Positions 26,203 through 35,289 are shown, counted from the first letter of the stretch. The stretch: 64,000 bases of DNA from Streptomyces roseolus (GCF_014649855.1 NZ_BMTV01000015.1:119755-183754), one strand, 5' to 3'. The notes: generated by a model not told the origin, from the letters alone. Translations and numbers: made by a program.

Positions 26203-26745
26203 TCAGCCCGCCTCCCCGACCGCGTCCCCGCCCGCGTCCCCGACCGCCGCCTCGAAAGCGGCGTACGCGGTCGCGTCGAAGAGCACGAACCGCACCTCCT
26301 CGACCTCGGTGTCCGCCGCCCGCACGGCCTCGATCGCGATCCGCGCGCCGTCCCCGAGCGGCCAGCCGTAGACGCCCGTGGAGACGGCCGGGAAGGCGAC
26401 CGTACGGTCACCCAGTTCGTCCGCCACCCGCAGGGACTCCCGGTAGCAGGAGGCCAGCAGCTCCGACCGGTCCTCGCCCTGCGACCAGACCGGTCCCACG
26501 GTGTGGATCACGTGCCGCGCCGGCAGCCGGCCGGCCGTGGTCGCCACCGCCCGCCCGGTCGGCAGGCCCTTGCCGTAGTGCGAGCGGCGCGGTTCCCGGC
26601 AGGCGGCGAGGATCTCCGGCCCGCCCCTCCGGTGGATGGCACCGTCGACTCCTCCGCCCCCGAGCAGCGAGGAGTTCGCGGCGTTGACCACCGCGTCCAC
26701 CGCCACCTCGGTGATGTCCCCCCGCACCAACACGATCCGCACCAC
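26203..26745 (-). CDS. Macrodomain protein (ADP-ribose / O-acetyl-ADP-ribose hydrolase type)
   Basis: 180 residues: a full macrodomain starting VRGDITEVAVDAVVNAANSS, followed by LLGGGGVDGAIHRRGGPEIL and HVIHTVGPVW, then VAFPAVSTGVYGWPLGDGAR. These are the MacroD-type ADP-ribose-binding loops, including the catalytic-type NAAN and GGGGVDGAIH stretches. The GTG at 26745 has GAGGAGGG upstream. A Gly/Ala-rich tail of about 15 residues ends the protein. It likely removes ADP-ribose from proteins or nucleic acid, or deacetylates O-acetyl-ADP-ribose. It is monocistronic and divergent from the next gene. Confidence 0.93.
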   Translation of the reverse strand: MVRIVLVRGDITEVAVDAVVNAANSSLLGGGGVDGAIHRRGGPEILAACREPRRSHYGKGLPTGRAVATTAGRLPARHVIHTVGPVWSQGEDRSELLASCYRESLRVADELGDRTVAFPAVSTGVYGWPLGDGARIAIEAVRAADTEVEEVRFVLFDATAYAAFEAAVGDAGGDAVGEAG

Positions 26746-27156
26746 GTCGCCCTCCTCGGCTCCTGGGACTTCGGACCGCCCATCCTCACGGCTCGCGGCC
26801 GGAGCGGGCAGCCGCTTTTACCCCACTCCGCGGGTCCGCGGGCCCCTTCCCGGGCCTCGGAACGGCGGGGACCGGGGGCAATGCATACCTACGAGCCAAT
26901 GTGAAGGAAGTGATGTCACACGTACGAGTGGGTGTTGCGGCCCCCGTCGCACCGGGTCCGAAGCCACCGGCCCCGGGACCGGCTTCCACGGCCCCCGCCC
27001 GGCGGGAAGAACGAAATGGCCGGTCCAACGGGTGTTTTCGCTCTGAATCAGAAAGAGAAAAGCGCGTGTCTAACCCCACACCCGCGCCTAAATTATCCAG
27101 AATTTCACCTACTGCCCCAGTTGAAACCACGCCGTCTCGTCGCCTAGGAGCGTGTC
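26746..27156. other. Divergent intergenic region
   Basis: 411 bp between the macrodomain gene (-) and the HGQ-repeat gene (+). The right part (about 27040-27115) is AT-richer (CTAAATTATCCAGAATTTC) and probably carries the promoter of the plus-strand gene. No further gene seen. Confidence 0.5.
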
Positions 27157-28584
27157 ATGCAGATTCGCAGGTGGCTCCCGGACCAGCCCACCCTCATCGG
27201 CCGCCACGACTGGCCGGACGAGGGGGACGAGGGGACCCATCTGCGGCTGCGGGCCGACGCCATCGTCGTGCTCGACCGGCGGGCGTGGCGCGTCCTGGAG
27301 ATCACCGGCTACCCCAACGACCACTGGCCGGAGGCCTACGAGAAGGCGTGGCGCGACCACATGGAACTGTGGTGGCACGCCAACGAACTGCGGCGGGTCA
27401 ACAACCAGCCGGTCAAGCCGGCTTCCGACCGGGCCGGCTTCTACAAGCGCCCGGTGGTCCTCGTCCTCCGCGACGACAACCTGCCCCGCTCCGCGCCGAA
27501 GCACTGGTGCGCCCCCGCCAGCCAGGACTGGCGGGTCCTTCCCGAGCACTACGCCGTCTGCCGGTCCTGCGGCGAGCTGCCGCCCTGCCGCCACGGGGAG
27601 TACAGCCCCGAGGGCGGCCCCCGCCTCCCGGAGCAGAGCGGCGGCATCCCGCTCATCGTGCCGGAGGGCTGCTGCATGGGGTGCGCCGAGCTGATCAAGC
27701 CGCGCATGCGGACCGTACGCTTCCCCGGCCCCAACCTCTGGTACCCGGACCTGGGGGAGGACACCGCCGTCTTCCACGCCCGGGCCGCCTGCGAGGACCA
27801 GGTGGCCCTCTACCGGGCCCAGTGGCAGGCCGCGCACCCCCAGCCCGCCGCGCACCCGCCCACCCCGGCCTTCCCCGGCTTCGACCACTTCTTCCTGCCC
27901 CAGCCCCGTGCCGACCAGGACCCGGCCTCCGCCCTCGTGACCGCGCACGGACAGAACCCCGCGGCCCCCCACGGCCAGACGCCGATGGCACCCCACGGCC
28001 AGAACCCCACGGCACCCCACGGCCAGGCGCCGATGGCACCGCACGGCCAGAATCCCGTGGCCCCTCACGGCCAGGCGCCGATGGCGGCGCACAGCCAGGG
28101 AGTTCCGCCGGCGCACGGGCAGGGAGCCCCCTCCGCACACGGCCAAGGGTCCATGGGGGCGCCGCACGGCCAGGGGTCCCCGGCGCCGTACCCCCAGGAG
28201 GAGGCGCACTCCTCCCTGGTCACCGGTTCCGGAGCCTTCTCGCCCGCCTTCGACGACTACCGCCCGGAGCCCGACCCGTACCCCTCGGCCCCATCGCCCG
28301 CCCAGGCCGCCCAGGCCGCCCAGAGCGTCCAGGTCGCCCACACCGCTCAGGCCTCCCACACCGCTCAGGCGGCCGCGCCCGCGCCGTCTTCCGCCCCGAT
28401 GACCGTCCCGGACACCGCGCCCGCCGTGCGGGCCGCGGAGGAACTGAGCCGCTCCCTCACGTCTCCGCCGGTCTTCCACAACGCGGAGCAGGCGGCCCGG
28501 GTGATCGAGGAACTCACCGCCGCGGTCCGCAACATCGCCCTCTGCCTGAACAGCCCGCAGGCCCGCAGCCACCCTCACCCCTGA
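27157..28584 (+). CDS. Unknown protein with Cys-rich core and HGQ-repeat tail
   Basis: 475 residues. The first 225 residues form a conserved-looking domain with DAIVVLDRRAWRVLEITGYP, a CxxC at VCRSCGELPPC and further Cys in GCCMGCAELIK, likely a zinc-binding site. Residues about 263-340 are 8-residue repeats of the type PHGQ(N/A)P(M/T/V)A. The rest is Ala/Gln/Pro-rich, closing with a helical segment (AAEELSRSLTSPP ... ARVIEELTAAVRNIALCLN). ATG 27157 has AGGAG upstream. No signal peptide or membrane helix. I do not recognise the family. Confidence 0.78.
   Translation: MQIRRWLPDQPTLIGRHDWPDEGDEGTHLRLRADAIVVLDRRAWRVLEITGYPNDHWPEAYEKAWRDHMELWWHANELRRVNNQPVKPASDRAGFYKRPVVLVLRDDNLPRSAPKHWCAPASQDWRVLPEHYAVCRSCGELPPCRHGEYSPEGGPRLPEQSGGIPLIVPEGCCMGCAELIKPRMRTVRFPGPNLWYPDLGEDTAVFHARAACEDQVALYRAQWQAAHPQPAAHPPTPAFPGFDHFFLPQPRADQDPASALVTAHGQNPAAPHGQTPMAPHGQNPTAPHGQAPMAPHGQNPVAPHGQAPMAAHSQGVPPAHGQGAPSAHGQGSMGAPHGQGSPAPYPQEEAHSSLVTGSGAFSPAFDDYRPEPDPYPSAPSPAQAAQAAQSVQVAHTAQASHTAQAAAPAPSSAPMTVPDTAPAVRAAEELSRSLTSPPVFHNAEQAARVIEELTAAVRNIALCLNSPQARSHPHP
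27943..28179 (+). repeat. Degenerate 24-bp coding repeats (8-residue HGQ units)
   Basis: About nine tandem units coding for PHGQNPTA/PHGQAPMA-like octapeptides, inside the preceding gene; the central five are closest to each other. Confidence 0.8.
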
Positions 28585-28659
28585 CCCGCCGGCCCGGCCG
28601 GTGGGTGTGGCGCCGGGAGAGCGGCGGGGCGGGAGGCGGGCCGACCGGCTCCGCCCGGA

Positions 28660-29064
28660 TCAACCGGTGCTCGCCCCCGCGGGCACGACCACGATCTGGT
28701 GCTCGTCCTCATAGATGATCCGGCCGGGGTTCGAGGACTCCAGCCGCAGGCACTCCACCCCGTGCGCGGCCAGGAGCTCCAGGTACCCGTCCACCCGCCC
28801 GATGAGGTCGACAGCAGACTTCTTGAACCAGGCGACGGCACCAGGGTTCACCGCGGGGTCGTACACCCGTGGATCAGCATGCGTCGGGTTGGGGTAGCGG
28901 GTGTCGTACCAGTCGCTGTTCGTTCTCCAGAAGCGGTACTGCTCGTCGGTCAACCTGCCCTGTGCCGCAAGCTCGTTCGCGAGCACGAAGACTCCGGGGA
29001 AGTGCCCCCGCTCGTGCCGTTCCGTGCCCTGGAAGCGGACGTACCGCGCTTCGTCTTCCTCCAT
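28660..29064 (-). CDS. Conserved-looking hypothetical protein, 134 aa
   Basis: Compact soluble protein: YVRFQGTERHERGHFPGVFV, LTDEQYRFWRTNSDWYDTRY and a C-terminal strand region RIIYEDEHQIVVVP. No Cys, no signal peptide. Codon use and third-position GC look like a real gene. ATG 29064 has only a weak G-rich site upstream. It lies between the converging HGQ-repeat gene and a tRNA. I do not recognise a function. Confidence 0.72.
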   Translation of the reverse strand: MEEDEARYVRFQGTERHERGHFPGVFVLANELAAQGRLTDEQYRFWRTNSDWYDTRYPNPTHADPRVYDPAVNPGAVAWFKKSAVDLIGRVDGYLELLAAHGVECLRLESSNPGRIIYEDEHQIVVVPAGASTG

Positions 29065-29204
29065 GAAGTACCCCGATCACGCCGCGCTCTTCTCTCCCGG
29101 CGGATCCTAGGACTTCCGGCCGCGCGCCCCTCATGCGCCGGGACGACCGGGTGACCACGGGGGGCCACGGGGGGCTGGGGTGCGCCGCGGTGTTCGCCAC
29201 ACGC

Positions 29205-29241
29205 GAGGGCCCCCGGCCGGATCTTCCGGTCGGGGGCCCTC
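29205..29241 (-). terminator. Terminator after tRNA-Ser(TGA)
   Basis: 17-bp stem (GAGGGCCCCCGGCCGGA with TCCGGTCGGGGGCCCTC, one G-T pair) and a 3-nt loop, 7 nt from the tRNA 3' end. Confidence 0.75.
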
Positions 29242-29248
29242 TGTTGAG

Positions 29249-29335
29249 CGGTGGGTGTGGGATTTGAACCCACGGAGACATCGCTGCCTCGACGGTTTTC
29301 AAGACCGTTCCCTTAGGCCGCTCGGGCAACCCACC
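29249..29335 (-). tRNA. tRNA-Ser(TGA)
   Basis: 87-nt class II tRNA: acceptor GGTGGGT/ACCCACC, anticodon loop CTTGAAA (anticodon TGA) in an ACGGT/ACCGT stem, long variable arm, T-arm TGGG-TTCAAAT-CCCA type and discriminator G. CCA is not encoded. Confidence 0.97.
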
Positions 29336-29583
29336 CTCGCTCCGGACCGTTTGGGGCGGAGCGGCTACAGCGTACCGGGTGGGGGAGGGGGCGGCGGGCC
29401 GCAGGACGGGGTGGGGGGTTCGCGGGGGGTCGCAGGGGGTTCGCAAGGGGTTGTCCGATATGCCCGGAATGCCGCCGTCATGTCGCCGTCATGCCGTAGG
29501 TGCCTGGAGGCCGCCGCGATCGCCGGGTCGGAGTCCCCTCCACGGCATCTCCACGTTTCTCGAGAAGAACAGAGGGTCGCAGG

Positions 29584-30455
29584 GCGCAGGGCACGATCGA
29601 CGGGTTCAGTTATGGCATGGCCACGCCACTCGCGGGCCAGGTGACGGCCTGCCTGGGCAGCGCGCCGGGGCCGCGCCGCACCGTGCGGTCGCTCGCGACC
29701 GGGCGGACCCGGAGGCCCGGGTGGCCGGCGCTCGGGGCGGCGTCGATCGGGTGCGGGATCTGGACCATGCGCTTCATCGCGATGCCCGGCTTCCAGGTGA
29801 GCGAGACGGACATCTCGCACGACGGCACGCTGACCTTCCTCAGCCTGCTCGTGGCGACGCTCGTCGTCGGCGCCGGCGTCTTCACCGTGGGCTGCCGCGG
29901 CGCGCGGCCGGTCCCGCTGCTCGCCGCCGGCCTCTTCACCGGCCTCGGCGTGGCGGGCACGCACTACCTGGGCACGGCCGCCATGCGGATGAACGGTCCG
30001 TGACGTGCCGGCCCGGTGTCGTCGCGCTTCTCCGTCCTCATCGCCGTCGTCGCCGCGACCGCCGCCCTCTGGGCCGCCGTCTCGGTCCGCGGCTTCCTCG
30101 CCGGCCTCGGGGCCGGCGTGATCATGGGCATCGCCGTGACCGGCGTGCACGACACCGGCACGGCCGCCCTCGGCGTCACGGTCGCCCTCGGCGCCCACGC
30201 CACCGCGGGCGACGGCTCCTCCGCCCTCGACGTGCGGTCGCTGCTCGTCGCCCGCTGACCTTCCTCGTCCTGGCCGCCGCCGTCGTCGTGCTCGACCCGA
30301 TGCTCACCCCGGGCGAGGACGAGCCCGTCGGCCGGCTCCGCGCATCGACATCGGCGACCTCCGGAGCGGCCTGGACGCCGACGACGACCGGGGCGTCGGC
30401 ATCGGCGCCGGAAGCCCCGGCCGGAAGCCGCAGCCGGGAGAGCCGGAGCCGCTGA
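29584..30455 (+). pseudogene. Decayed MHYT-domain integral membrane protein
   Basis: Pieces of a seven-helix MHYT sensor protein occur in order: GTIDGFSYGMATPLAGQVTA, GIWTMRFIAMPGF, GVAGTHYLGTAAMRMNG, then after an in-frame TGA near 30001 SVLIAVVAATAALWAAVSVR and GVHDTGTAALGVTV, and after another frame change near 30258 FLVLAAAVVVLDPMLTPGED. The three signature motifs (MHFIAM, MHYLGM, MHYTGM) are all damaged (MRFIAM, THYLGT, VHDTGT), so metal binding is lost. A pair of compensating shifts flanks the stop. No good start codon precedes the homology. This is a true relic, not a base-calling artefact. Confidence 0.78.
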
Positions 30456-30460
30456 GCCCG

Positions 30461-30512
30461 AGGGGCACGGAAACGGCGCCGGGGTGCTCCCCGGCGCCGT
30501 TTCCGTGCCCCT
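30461..30512. terminator. 24-bp perfect-stem bidirectional terminator
   Basis: Arms 30461-30484 and 30489-30512 are exact reverse complements (begins AGGGGCACGGAAACGGCGCC) with a TGCT loop. It sits 14 nt beyond the stop of the htrA gene on the minus strand and also ends the MHYT relic. Confidence 0.85.
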
Positions 30513-30525
30513 ACGCGCGCGTGCG

Positions 30526-32055
30526 TCAACTGTCGCCGGTGCGCTCGCCGAGGACCACCGTCGTCGTCGCCGTCCTGCCGTCGCGCTCGTAGGTGATCTC
30601 CACGGAGTCGCCCGGCTTGTGCGTCCAGATCTCGCTGATGAGCGACGGGCCGCTGTCGATGGGGTGGTCGCCGAAGGCCGTGATGACGTCGCCGGGCCGC
30701 AGGCCCGCCTTGGCCGCCGGGCCGCTCGGCGTCACCGCCTCCGTGCCGCCCGCGCCCTGCTCGGCGATCCGCGCGCCCTCGCCCTTGTCGTTCATGTTCA
30801 CGGTCGCGCCGATCACCGGGTAGACCGGCTTGCCGGTCTTGATCAGCTGCTCGGCCACCGTCTTCGCCTGGTTCACCGGGATCGCGAAGCCGAGGCCGAT
30901 GGAGCCCGCCTGCGACTGGCCGTAGCCGCCGCCGGTGGACTGGATCGCCGAGTTGATGCCGATCACCGCGCCGGCCGCGTCGAGGAGCGGACCGCCCGAG
31001 TTGCCGGGGTTGATCGAGGCGTCCGTCTGCAGAGCGCTCATGTACGAGTTGCTGCCGCCGCCGTCGCCCGAGGCCACCGGGCGGTTCTTGGCGCTGATGA
31101 TGCCGGTCGTCACCGTGTTGGAGAGACCGAAGGGCGCGCCGATCGCGATCGTCGAGTCGCCGACCGCCACCTTGTCCGAGTCGCCCAGCGGCAGCGGCTT
31201 CAGCCCCTCCGGGGCCTTCTTGAGCTTGATCACGGCCACGTCGTAGCCCTCGGCCCGGCCGACGACCTCGGCGTCGTACGCCCGCCCGTCCGAGAAGGTC
31301 GCGGAGAGCGTGCCGCCCTCCGCCGCCGACGCCACCACGTGGTTGTTGGTGACGATGTGGCCTTCCTGGTCGTAGACGAAACCGGTACCGGTGCCGCCCT
31401 CGCCCTGCACGCCGCCCGACTTGGCCTGGATGGTGACCACGCTCGGCAGCGCCTTCGCGGCGACCGCCGCGACCGTGCCCGGCTCCCGCTTGAAGGAGGC
31501 GGGGGCCTCGCCGGAGGAGACGGTCGTGGACGCCGGGCCGCCGTCCTCGCTCTGGGCCGCCCAGTACCCGATGCCGCCGCCGATGCCGCCGGCGACGAGC
31601 GCCGCCGCCAGGACGGCGGCGACGAGCCCGCCGGTGCGCTTGCGCGGCGCGGGCGGGGCCGGGACCGGCTCGCCCCAGGACGGAACGGCCGGAGGCGCCG
31701 GCGGCCAGCCGCCGCCCCCGGCGGCCGCCGCCGCGTGCTCGGGGGCGTGCACGGGCGCGTACGGGGGAGCGGGGGCACCGGCCGCCGCCGAGGGCGCGGC
31801 GGCCGGAGGCGCGGGCACGGAGGCCGGAGGCGCGGGCGGGACCGGCGGCTGGATCCGGGTCGTCGCGTCCGCGCCGGCCGGCGCCGCGGGCTGCGGGGAC
31901 TCCTGGGGCTGCTGGTGCTGCTGGTGCTGCTGGTGCGGAGCCTGCGCGGCCGGCTGCGCGGCGGGCGGCGGGGTGGCGGGGGCGGGCGGCGTGGCGGGGG
32001 CGGACGGGGCAGTCGGGTCCGCCGGAACCTCGGTGCCCTCGTTCTCGGTGCTCAC
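30526..32055 (-). CDS. HtrA/DegP-type trypsin-like serine protease with PDZ domain
   Basis: 509 residues. A long cytoplasmic Pro/Ala/Gln-rich N-terminus of about 140 residues (with an HQQHQQHQQ stretch), one transmembrane helix (GGLVAAVLAAALVAGGIGGG), then a trypsin-like domain with His in HIVTNNHVVASA, Asp in YDVAVIKLKK and Ser in NPGNSGGPLLDAAG, and a C-terminal PDZ (PAAKAGLRPGDVITAFGDHP). GTG 32055 has GGAG upstream. Membrane-anchored, active site outside: protein quality control at the cell surface. Divergent from the glycerophosphodiesterase gene. Confidence 0.94.
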   Translation of the reverse strand: MSTENEGTEVPADPTAPSAPATPPAPATPPPAAQPAAQAPHQQHQQHQQPQESPQPAAPAGADATTRIQPPVPPAPPASVPAPPAAAPSAAAGAPAPPYAPVHAPEHAAAAAGGGGWPPAPPAVPSWGEPVPAPPAPRKRTGGLVAAVLAAALVAGGIGGGIGYWAAQSEDGGPASTTVSSGEAPASFKREPGTVAAVAAKALPSVVTIQAKSGGVQGEGGTGTGFVYDQEGHIVTNNHVVASAAEGGTLSATFSDGRAYDAEVVGRAEGYDVAVIKLKKAPEGLKPLPLGDSDKVAVGDSTIAIGAPFGLSNTVTTGIISAKNRPVASGDGGGSNSYMSALQTDASINPGNSGGPLLDAAGAVIGINSAIQSTGGGYGQSQAGSIGLGFAIPVNQAKTVAEQLIKTGKPVYPVIGATVNMNDKGEGARIAEQGAGGTEAVTPSGPAAKAGLRPGDVITAFGDHPIDSGPSLISEIWTHKPGDSVEITYERDGRTATTTVVLGERTGDS

Positions 32056-32242
32056 AGCTCGCTCTCCTCGTTCACGGCGTGGGGACGGTGACGGTCGCTC
32101 CAGGGTGCTGGGCACAGCTTTTCCCACCAGGCGTCAGGCCGCGGTAAGGCGGAGCTGTGCGAACGCGCCCCCTTCTTTATATCCGCACAGAACGGACAGG
32201 TCCGGTGTGCCCCGTCCGCCTTGCCAATGGCACCATGACGCG

Positions 32243-33082
32243 GTGACCCACGCACGGCAGCAACCGCACCCCGGCCCCGTCCAGGTCGTCGCCCACCGAG
32301 GAGCCTCGGAGGACGCGCCGGAACACACCCTGGCCGCCTACGTGAAGGCCATCGAGGACGGCGCCGACGCCCTGGAGTGCGACGTACGGCTCACGGCCGA
32401 CGGGCACCTGGTCTGCGTCCACGACCGCCGCGTCGACCGTACCTCGAACGGCCGCGGCGCCGTCTCCACGCTCGAACTCGCCGACCTCTCCGCGCTGGAC
32501 TTCGGCGCCTGGAAGAGGTTCAAGGAGCGCGAGGACTCCGGCGCGCCCGCCGAGCTCCCCGACTGGGGCGACCCCGAGCACACCTCGGTCCTCACCCTGG
32601 AGCGGCTCCTGGAGCTGGTCTCCGACGCGGGCCGGCGGGTCGAGCTCGCCATCGAGACCAAACACCCCACCCGGTGGGCGGGCCAGGTCGAGGACCGGCT
32701 CCTCGCGCTCCTGAAGCGTTTCGGCCTGCACGCGCCCGTGGCGGCCGAGGAGTCCCCGGTGCGGATCATGAGCTTCTCGGCCCGCTCCCTGCACCGGATC
32801 AGCGCCGCCGCTCCGACGCTCCCGACCGTCTCGCTCACCCAGTTCGTCACCCCCCGGCTCCGCGACGGGCGCCTCCCCGCGGGCGCGCGCGTGGCCGGTC
32901 CCTCCATCCGGATCGTCCGCCACCATCCGGCCGTCATCCTGCGCCTGCAGAAGGCCGGCCACCAGGTCCACGTCTGGACCGTGGACGACCCTGAGGACGT
33001 CGAACTCTGCCTGCGCCTCGGCGTCGACGCGATCATCACCAACCGGCCCAAGGCCGTCCTCGAACACCTCGGGCGCGCCTGA
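32243..33082 (+). CDS. Glycerophosphodiester phosphodiesterase
   Basis: 279 residues of the GDPD TIM-barrel family: VVAHRGASEDAPEHTLAAY, ALECDVRLTADGHLVCVHD (metal and catalytic residues), VELAIETKHP and, near the end, VHVWTVDDPEDVELCLRLGV DAIITNRP in the usual order. No signal peptide, so cytoplasmic. The GTG at 32243 is the only in-frame start close to the domain; the two nearby ATGs run into stops. It cleaves glycerophosphodiesters to glycerol-3-phosphate. The spacer to htrA (32056-32242) holds the promoters of both genes, with an AT-rich CTTTATATCC near 32172-32181. Confidence 0.93.
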   Translation: MTHARQQPHPGPVQVVAHRGASEDAPEHTLAAYVKAIEDGADALECDVRLTADGHLVCVHDRRVDRTSNGRGAVSTLELADLSALDFGAWKRFKEREDSGAPAELPDWGDPEHTSVLTLERLLELVSDAGRRVELAIETKHPTRWAGQVEDRLLALLKRFGLHAPVAAEESPVRIMSFSARSLHRISAAAPTLPTVSLTQFVTPRLRDGRLPAGARVAGPSIRIVRHHPAVILRLQKAGHQVHVWTVDDPEDVELCLRLGVDAIITNRPKAVLEHLGRA

Positions 33083-33247
33083 ACCACGGCACCGGACGCC
33101 CCGCCGGGGGCGGTCGGGGGGAGTGCACCGGCGCGTTCGGCGCGTACGCGATCGTCACTTGTGCTCCACCCCATCCGGAACAGGCGGTTTCCGGACGTGG
33201 TCACCGGGGCATCCACACGATGGCGTGGGGCGAAGGAGGTCTCGGGG

Positions 33248-33766
33248 GTGGCGTTGGTGGTGGCACAGAAGGTGCCCACGTCGTCGAGCATGGCCGTACC
33301 CCATGGCCCTGCGGGCGTGGGGGAAGCGCGACACCGGATGCGGGACGAGCTGTACCGCAGCGGGGTGTCGGAATCGGTCGTCGACGACGCTGTCCTGATC
33401 CTGTCCGAACTGCTCAGCAACGCCTACCGGCACGGCAGGCCGCTGGGCCGGGCGGACCGGGGTGAGGGCGACGTGCTGGCGGCCTGGCGGCTCGATCCGT
33501 CGGGCGGGCTGACGGTCGAGGTCACGGACGGAGGCGGTCCCACGAGACCCGTCCCGTCGACGCCCTCGGTCACGGCACGCGGCGGACGCGGGCTCAACAT
33601 CATCGGCGCCCTGGCCCAGGACTGGGGCGTGCGCGACAGCGCGACGGGTGAGGTCACGGTCTGGGTGATCGTCACGGAGGGCCACCGCCGCGAGGACTTC
33701 GCGACCCGGGTCGGCACCGGAGGCTCCGGCTTCGACCTCCTCGACGCCTACGACGACCTGGACTGA
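33248..33766 (+). CDS. RsbW-like ATP-binding regulatory protein (HATPase_c_2)
   Basis: 172 residues with the anti-sigma-kinase-type ATPase fold: N-box VLILSELLSNAYRHG, G1 VEVTDGGGPTRP and G2 ARGGRGLNIIGALAQDWGV. The GTG at 33248 lies 7 nt after a perfect AAGGAGGT; the longer open frame upstream is ignored. Streptomyces have many such single-domain ATPases, which can bind or phosphorylate partner (STAS) proteins. No partner gene adjoins it; the SpoIIE-type phosphatase 4 kb downstream is a possible antagonist only by family logic. Confidence 0.9.
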   Translation: MALVVAQKVPTSSSMAVPHGPAGVGEARHRMRDELYRSGVSESVVDDAVLILSELLSNAYRHGRPLGRADRGEGDVLAAWRLDPSGGLTVEVTDGGGPTRPVPSTPSVTARGGRGLNIIGALAQDWGVRDSATGEVTVWVIVTEGHRREDFATRVGTGGSGFDLLDAYDDLD

Positions 33767-33901
33767 GGCGACGGCCCCCGGGCGGACGGGCGGCCACTCG
33801 GACAGCCGCCTCGGGCGGCCACTGCCGACCTGTCGGCGGGACCGCCGGTCGGATCCGCCGACGGAGCCACCGGTCGGTCCGTCGACGGAGCCGCCGCCCT
33901 G

Positions 33902-33997
33902 GTCGCTCCATGGGCCGCCGCCCTGGTCTGCCCACGGACCGCCGTCCTGGTCGCTCCGCGGACCGTCGGCCCGGTCTGCCGCCGCGCCGCCGTCCGG
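33902..33997. repeat. 24-bp imperfect tandem repeat (4 units) in a 493-bp gene-free stretch
   Basis: Four adjacent 24-nt units starting GTCGCTCC.. or GTCTGCC.. at 33902, 33926, 33950 and 33974, with related sequence on both sides. The region 33767-34259 has open frames on both strands that only translate this repeat, so I call no gene there. Confidence 0.7.
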
Positions 33998-34259
33998 GTC
34001 TGTCGGCGGGCGTGCACCGGGCCCCCGTTCCGGTCCGCCGGTGCGGGCGGGGGCGAGGGGTGCGTTTCCGGCCGGTTCACGGCTACGGCCCCGGGGGCGG
34101 CTCCGAACCGGCTCCCTCCCCGGCGGAGCCCGTAGCCGGCCCGGGGGCGGGGACCGCATCCGATATGCCGGGTGGTCAGGGCACGGCTGGGCTTGCGGCG
34201 GCGTCCGGACGGCTAGGCTCGCGCCCGACACAGCACCGCGATCGGGAGAAAGCCACACC

Positions 34260-35237
34260 ATGGCCAAGAAGCGCCCCCAGACGAAGGCCGGCAAGAGCGG
34301 CCAGGCACAGGTCACGAACGGGGAGATCCCGGTCGTCGGCGCGCGCGAGCCGTGCCCGTGCGGTTCGGGCCGCCGCTACAAGGCGTGCCACGGCCGGGCC
34401 GCCGCGCACGCCGCGACCGAGCACGTCCAGCGCCCCTTCGAGGGCCTGCCCGGCGAGTGCGACCTGGTCGCGCTGCGCGAGCTGGTGCCCGCCGCCACCG
34501 TGCCGCTCACCCTCAAGGGCGGACTGCCCGAGGGCGTCCCGTCGGTGACGCTGGCGACGGTCCTGCCGATGGCCTGGCCCGCGCTCCGCCGCGACGACGG
34601 CTCCGTCCTGCTCGCCCTGCAGAACGACGGCACCTCCGGCGACCTGTCCCGCGACCTCGCCGACACCCTCCAGCGCGCGCTGGAGACCGCGCCCGGCAAC
34701 CCGGTGCCGCCGCGCCGCGTCGAGCCCGAGGGCCCGCGCCTCCAGGACCTGCTCGACACGGACGCGCCCTTCGAGCCCGAGGTCCACACGGGCTTCGAGT
34801 TCTGGATCCCCGCGTCGGCGGACGGCGCCGACCCCGAGGTCGCCGCCTCCCTGGAGCGGGCCAACGCCGCCGCGATCCCGACGGAGAAGCTGGCCTCGGT
34901 CGACGCCGCCTACTGGTGCGAGACCCCGGACAAGAACCACCTGCGCTGGGTCATGCCGCACCCCGAGGAGAAGCTCCTCGACGCGCTCGCCCGCCTCCAG
35001 GTCGCCGGCGCCACCTCGCTCGGCCCCGACACCCGTCTCGTCGGCTCCTTCCGCGCCCACGGCCTGATGGTCCCGGTGTGGGACCTGCCGTCGGCGATGA
35101 CCGCCGAGCAGTGCGAGAAGCCCGCCGCCGAGTTCGCCGGGCGACTGGCCGAGGCGCTCGCCGTGGAGACCCCGCTCACCGCCGAGGAGCGTCGTGCCCG
35201 CGGCGGCCTCACGAACCGTCAGGTCACTCTCAGCTGA
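34260..35237 (+). CDS. DUF5926 protein with N-terminal SEC-C zinc motif
   Basis: 325 residues. The N-terminus is Lys-rich and carries a SEC-C motif (REPCPCGSGRRYKACHG; Cys-x-Cys and Cys-His), as in SecA and many regulatory proteins. The rest is the actinobacterial DUF5926 domain (FEGLPGECDLVALRELVPAA; TGFEFWIPASADG; HLRWVMPHPEEKLLDALARL). ATG 34260 is preceded by GGGAGAAAG and, further up, by a TAGGCT box near 34214. Soluble, monocistronic. Function unknown; the zinc motif suggests ribosome or protein contact. Confidence 0.9.
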   Translation: MAKKRPQTKAGKSGQAQVTNGEIPVVGAREPCPCGSGRRYKACHGRAAAHAATEHVQRPFEGLPGECDLVALRELVPAATVPLTLKGGLPEGVPSVTLATVLPMAWPALRRDDGSVLLALQNDGTSGDLSRDLADTLQRALETAPGNPVPPRRVEPEGPRLQDLLDTDAPFEPEVHTGFEFWIPASADGADPEVAASLERANAAAIPTEKLASVDAAYWCETPDKNHLRWVMPHPEEKLLDALARLQVAGATSLGPDTRLVGSFRAHGLMVPVWDLPSAMTAEQCEKPAAEFAGRLAEALAVETPLTAEERRARGGLTNRQVTLS

Positions 35238-35289
35238 TACCCCAGGTGGTATCGGTGACTGACAGACCGATCAGTCGGTGACTTCCGCC

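Noticed and set aside
26903..26923. TGTGA...TCACA as a CRP site
   Set aside because: The spacing between the half-sites is 11 nt instead of 6.
31336..31341. CACGTG inside the htrA gene as a second parS
   Set aside because: Flanks (GCCAC/GTTGT side) match the parS arms poorly; several mismatches to GTTTCACGTGAAAC.
33155..34315. Minus-strand open frame of 386 codons
   Set aside because: It covers the well-supported ATPase gene on the other strand and otherwise translates the 24-bp repeats; no start site or family match.
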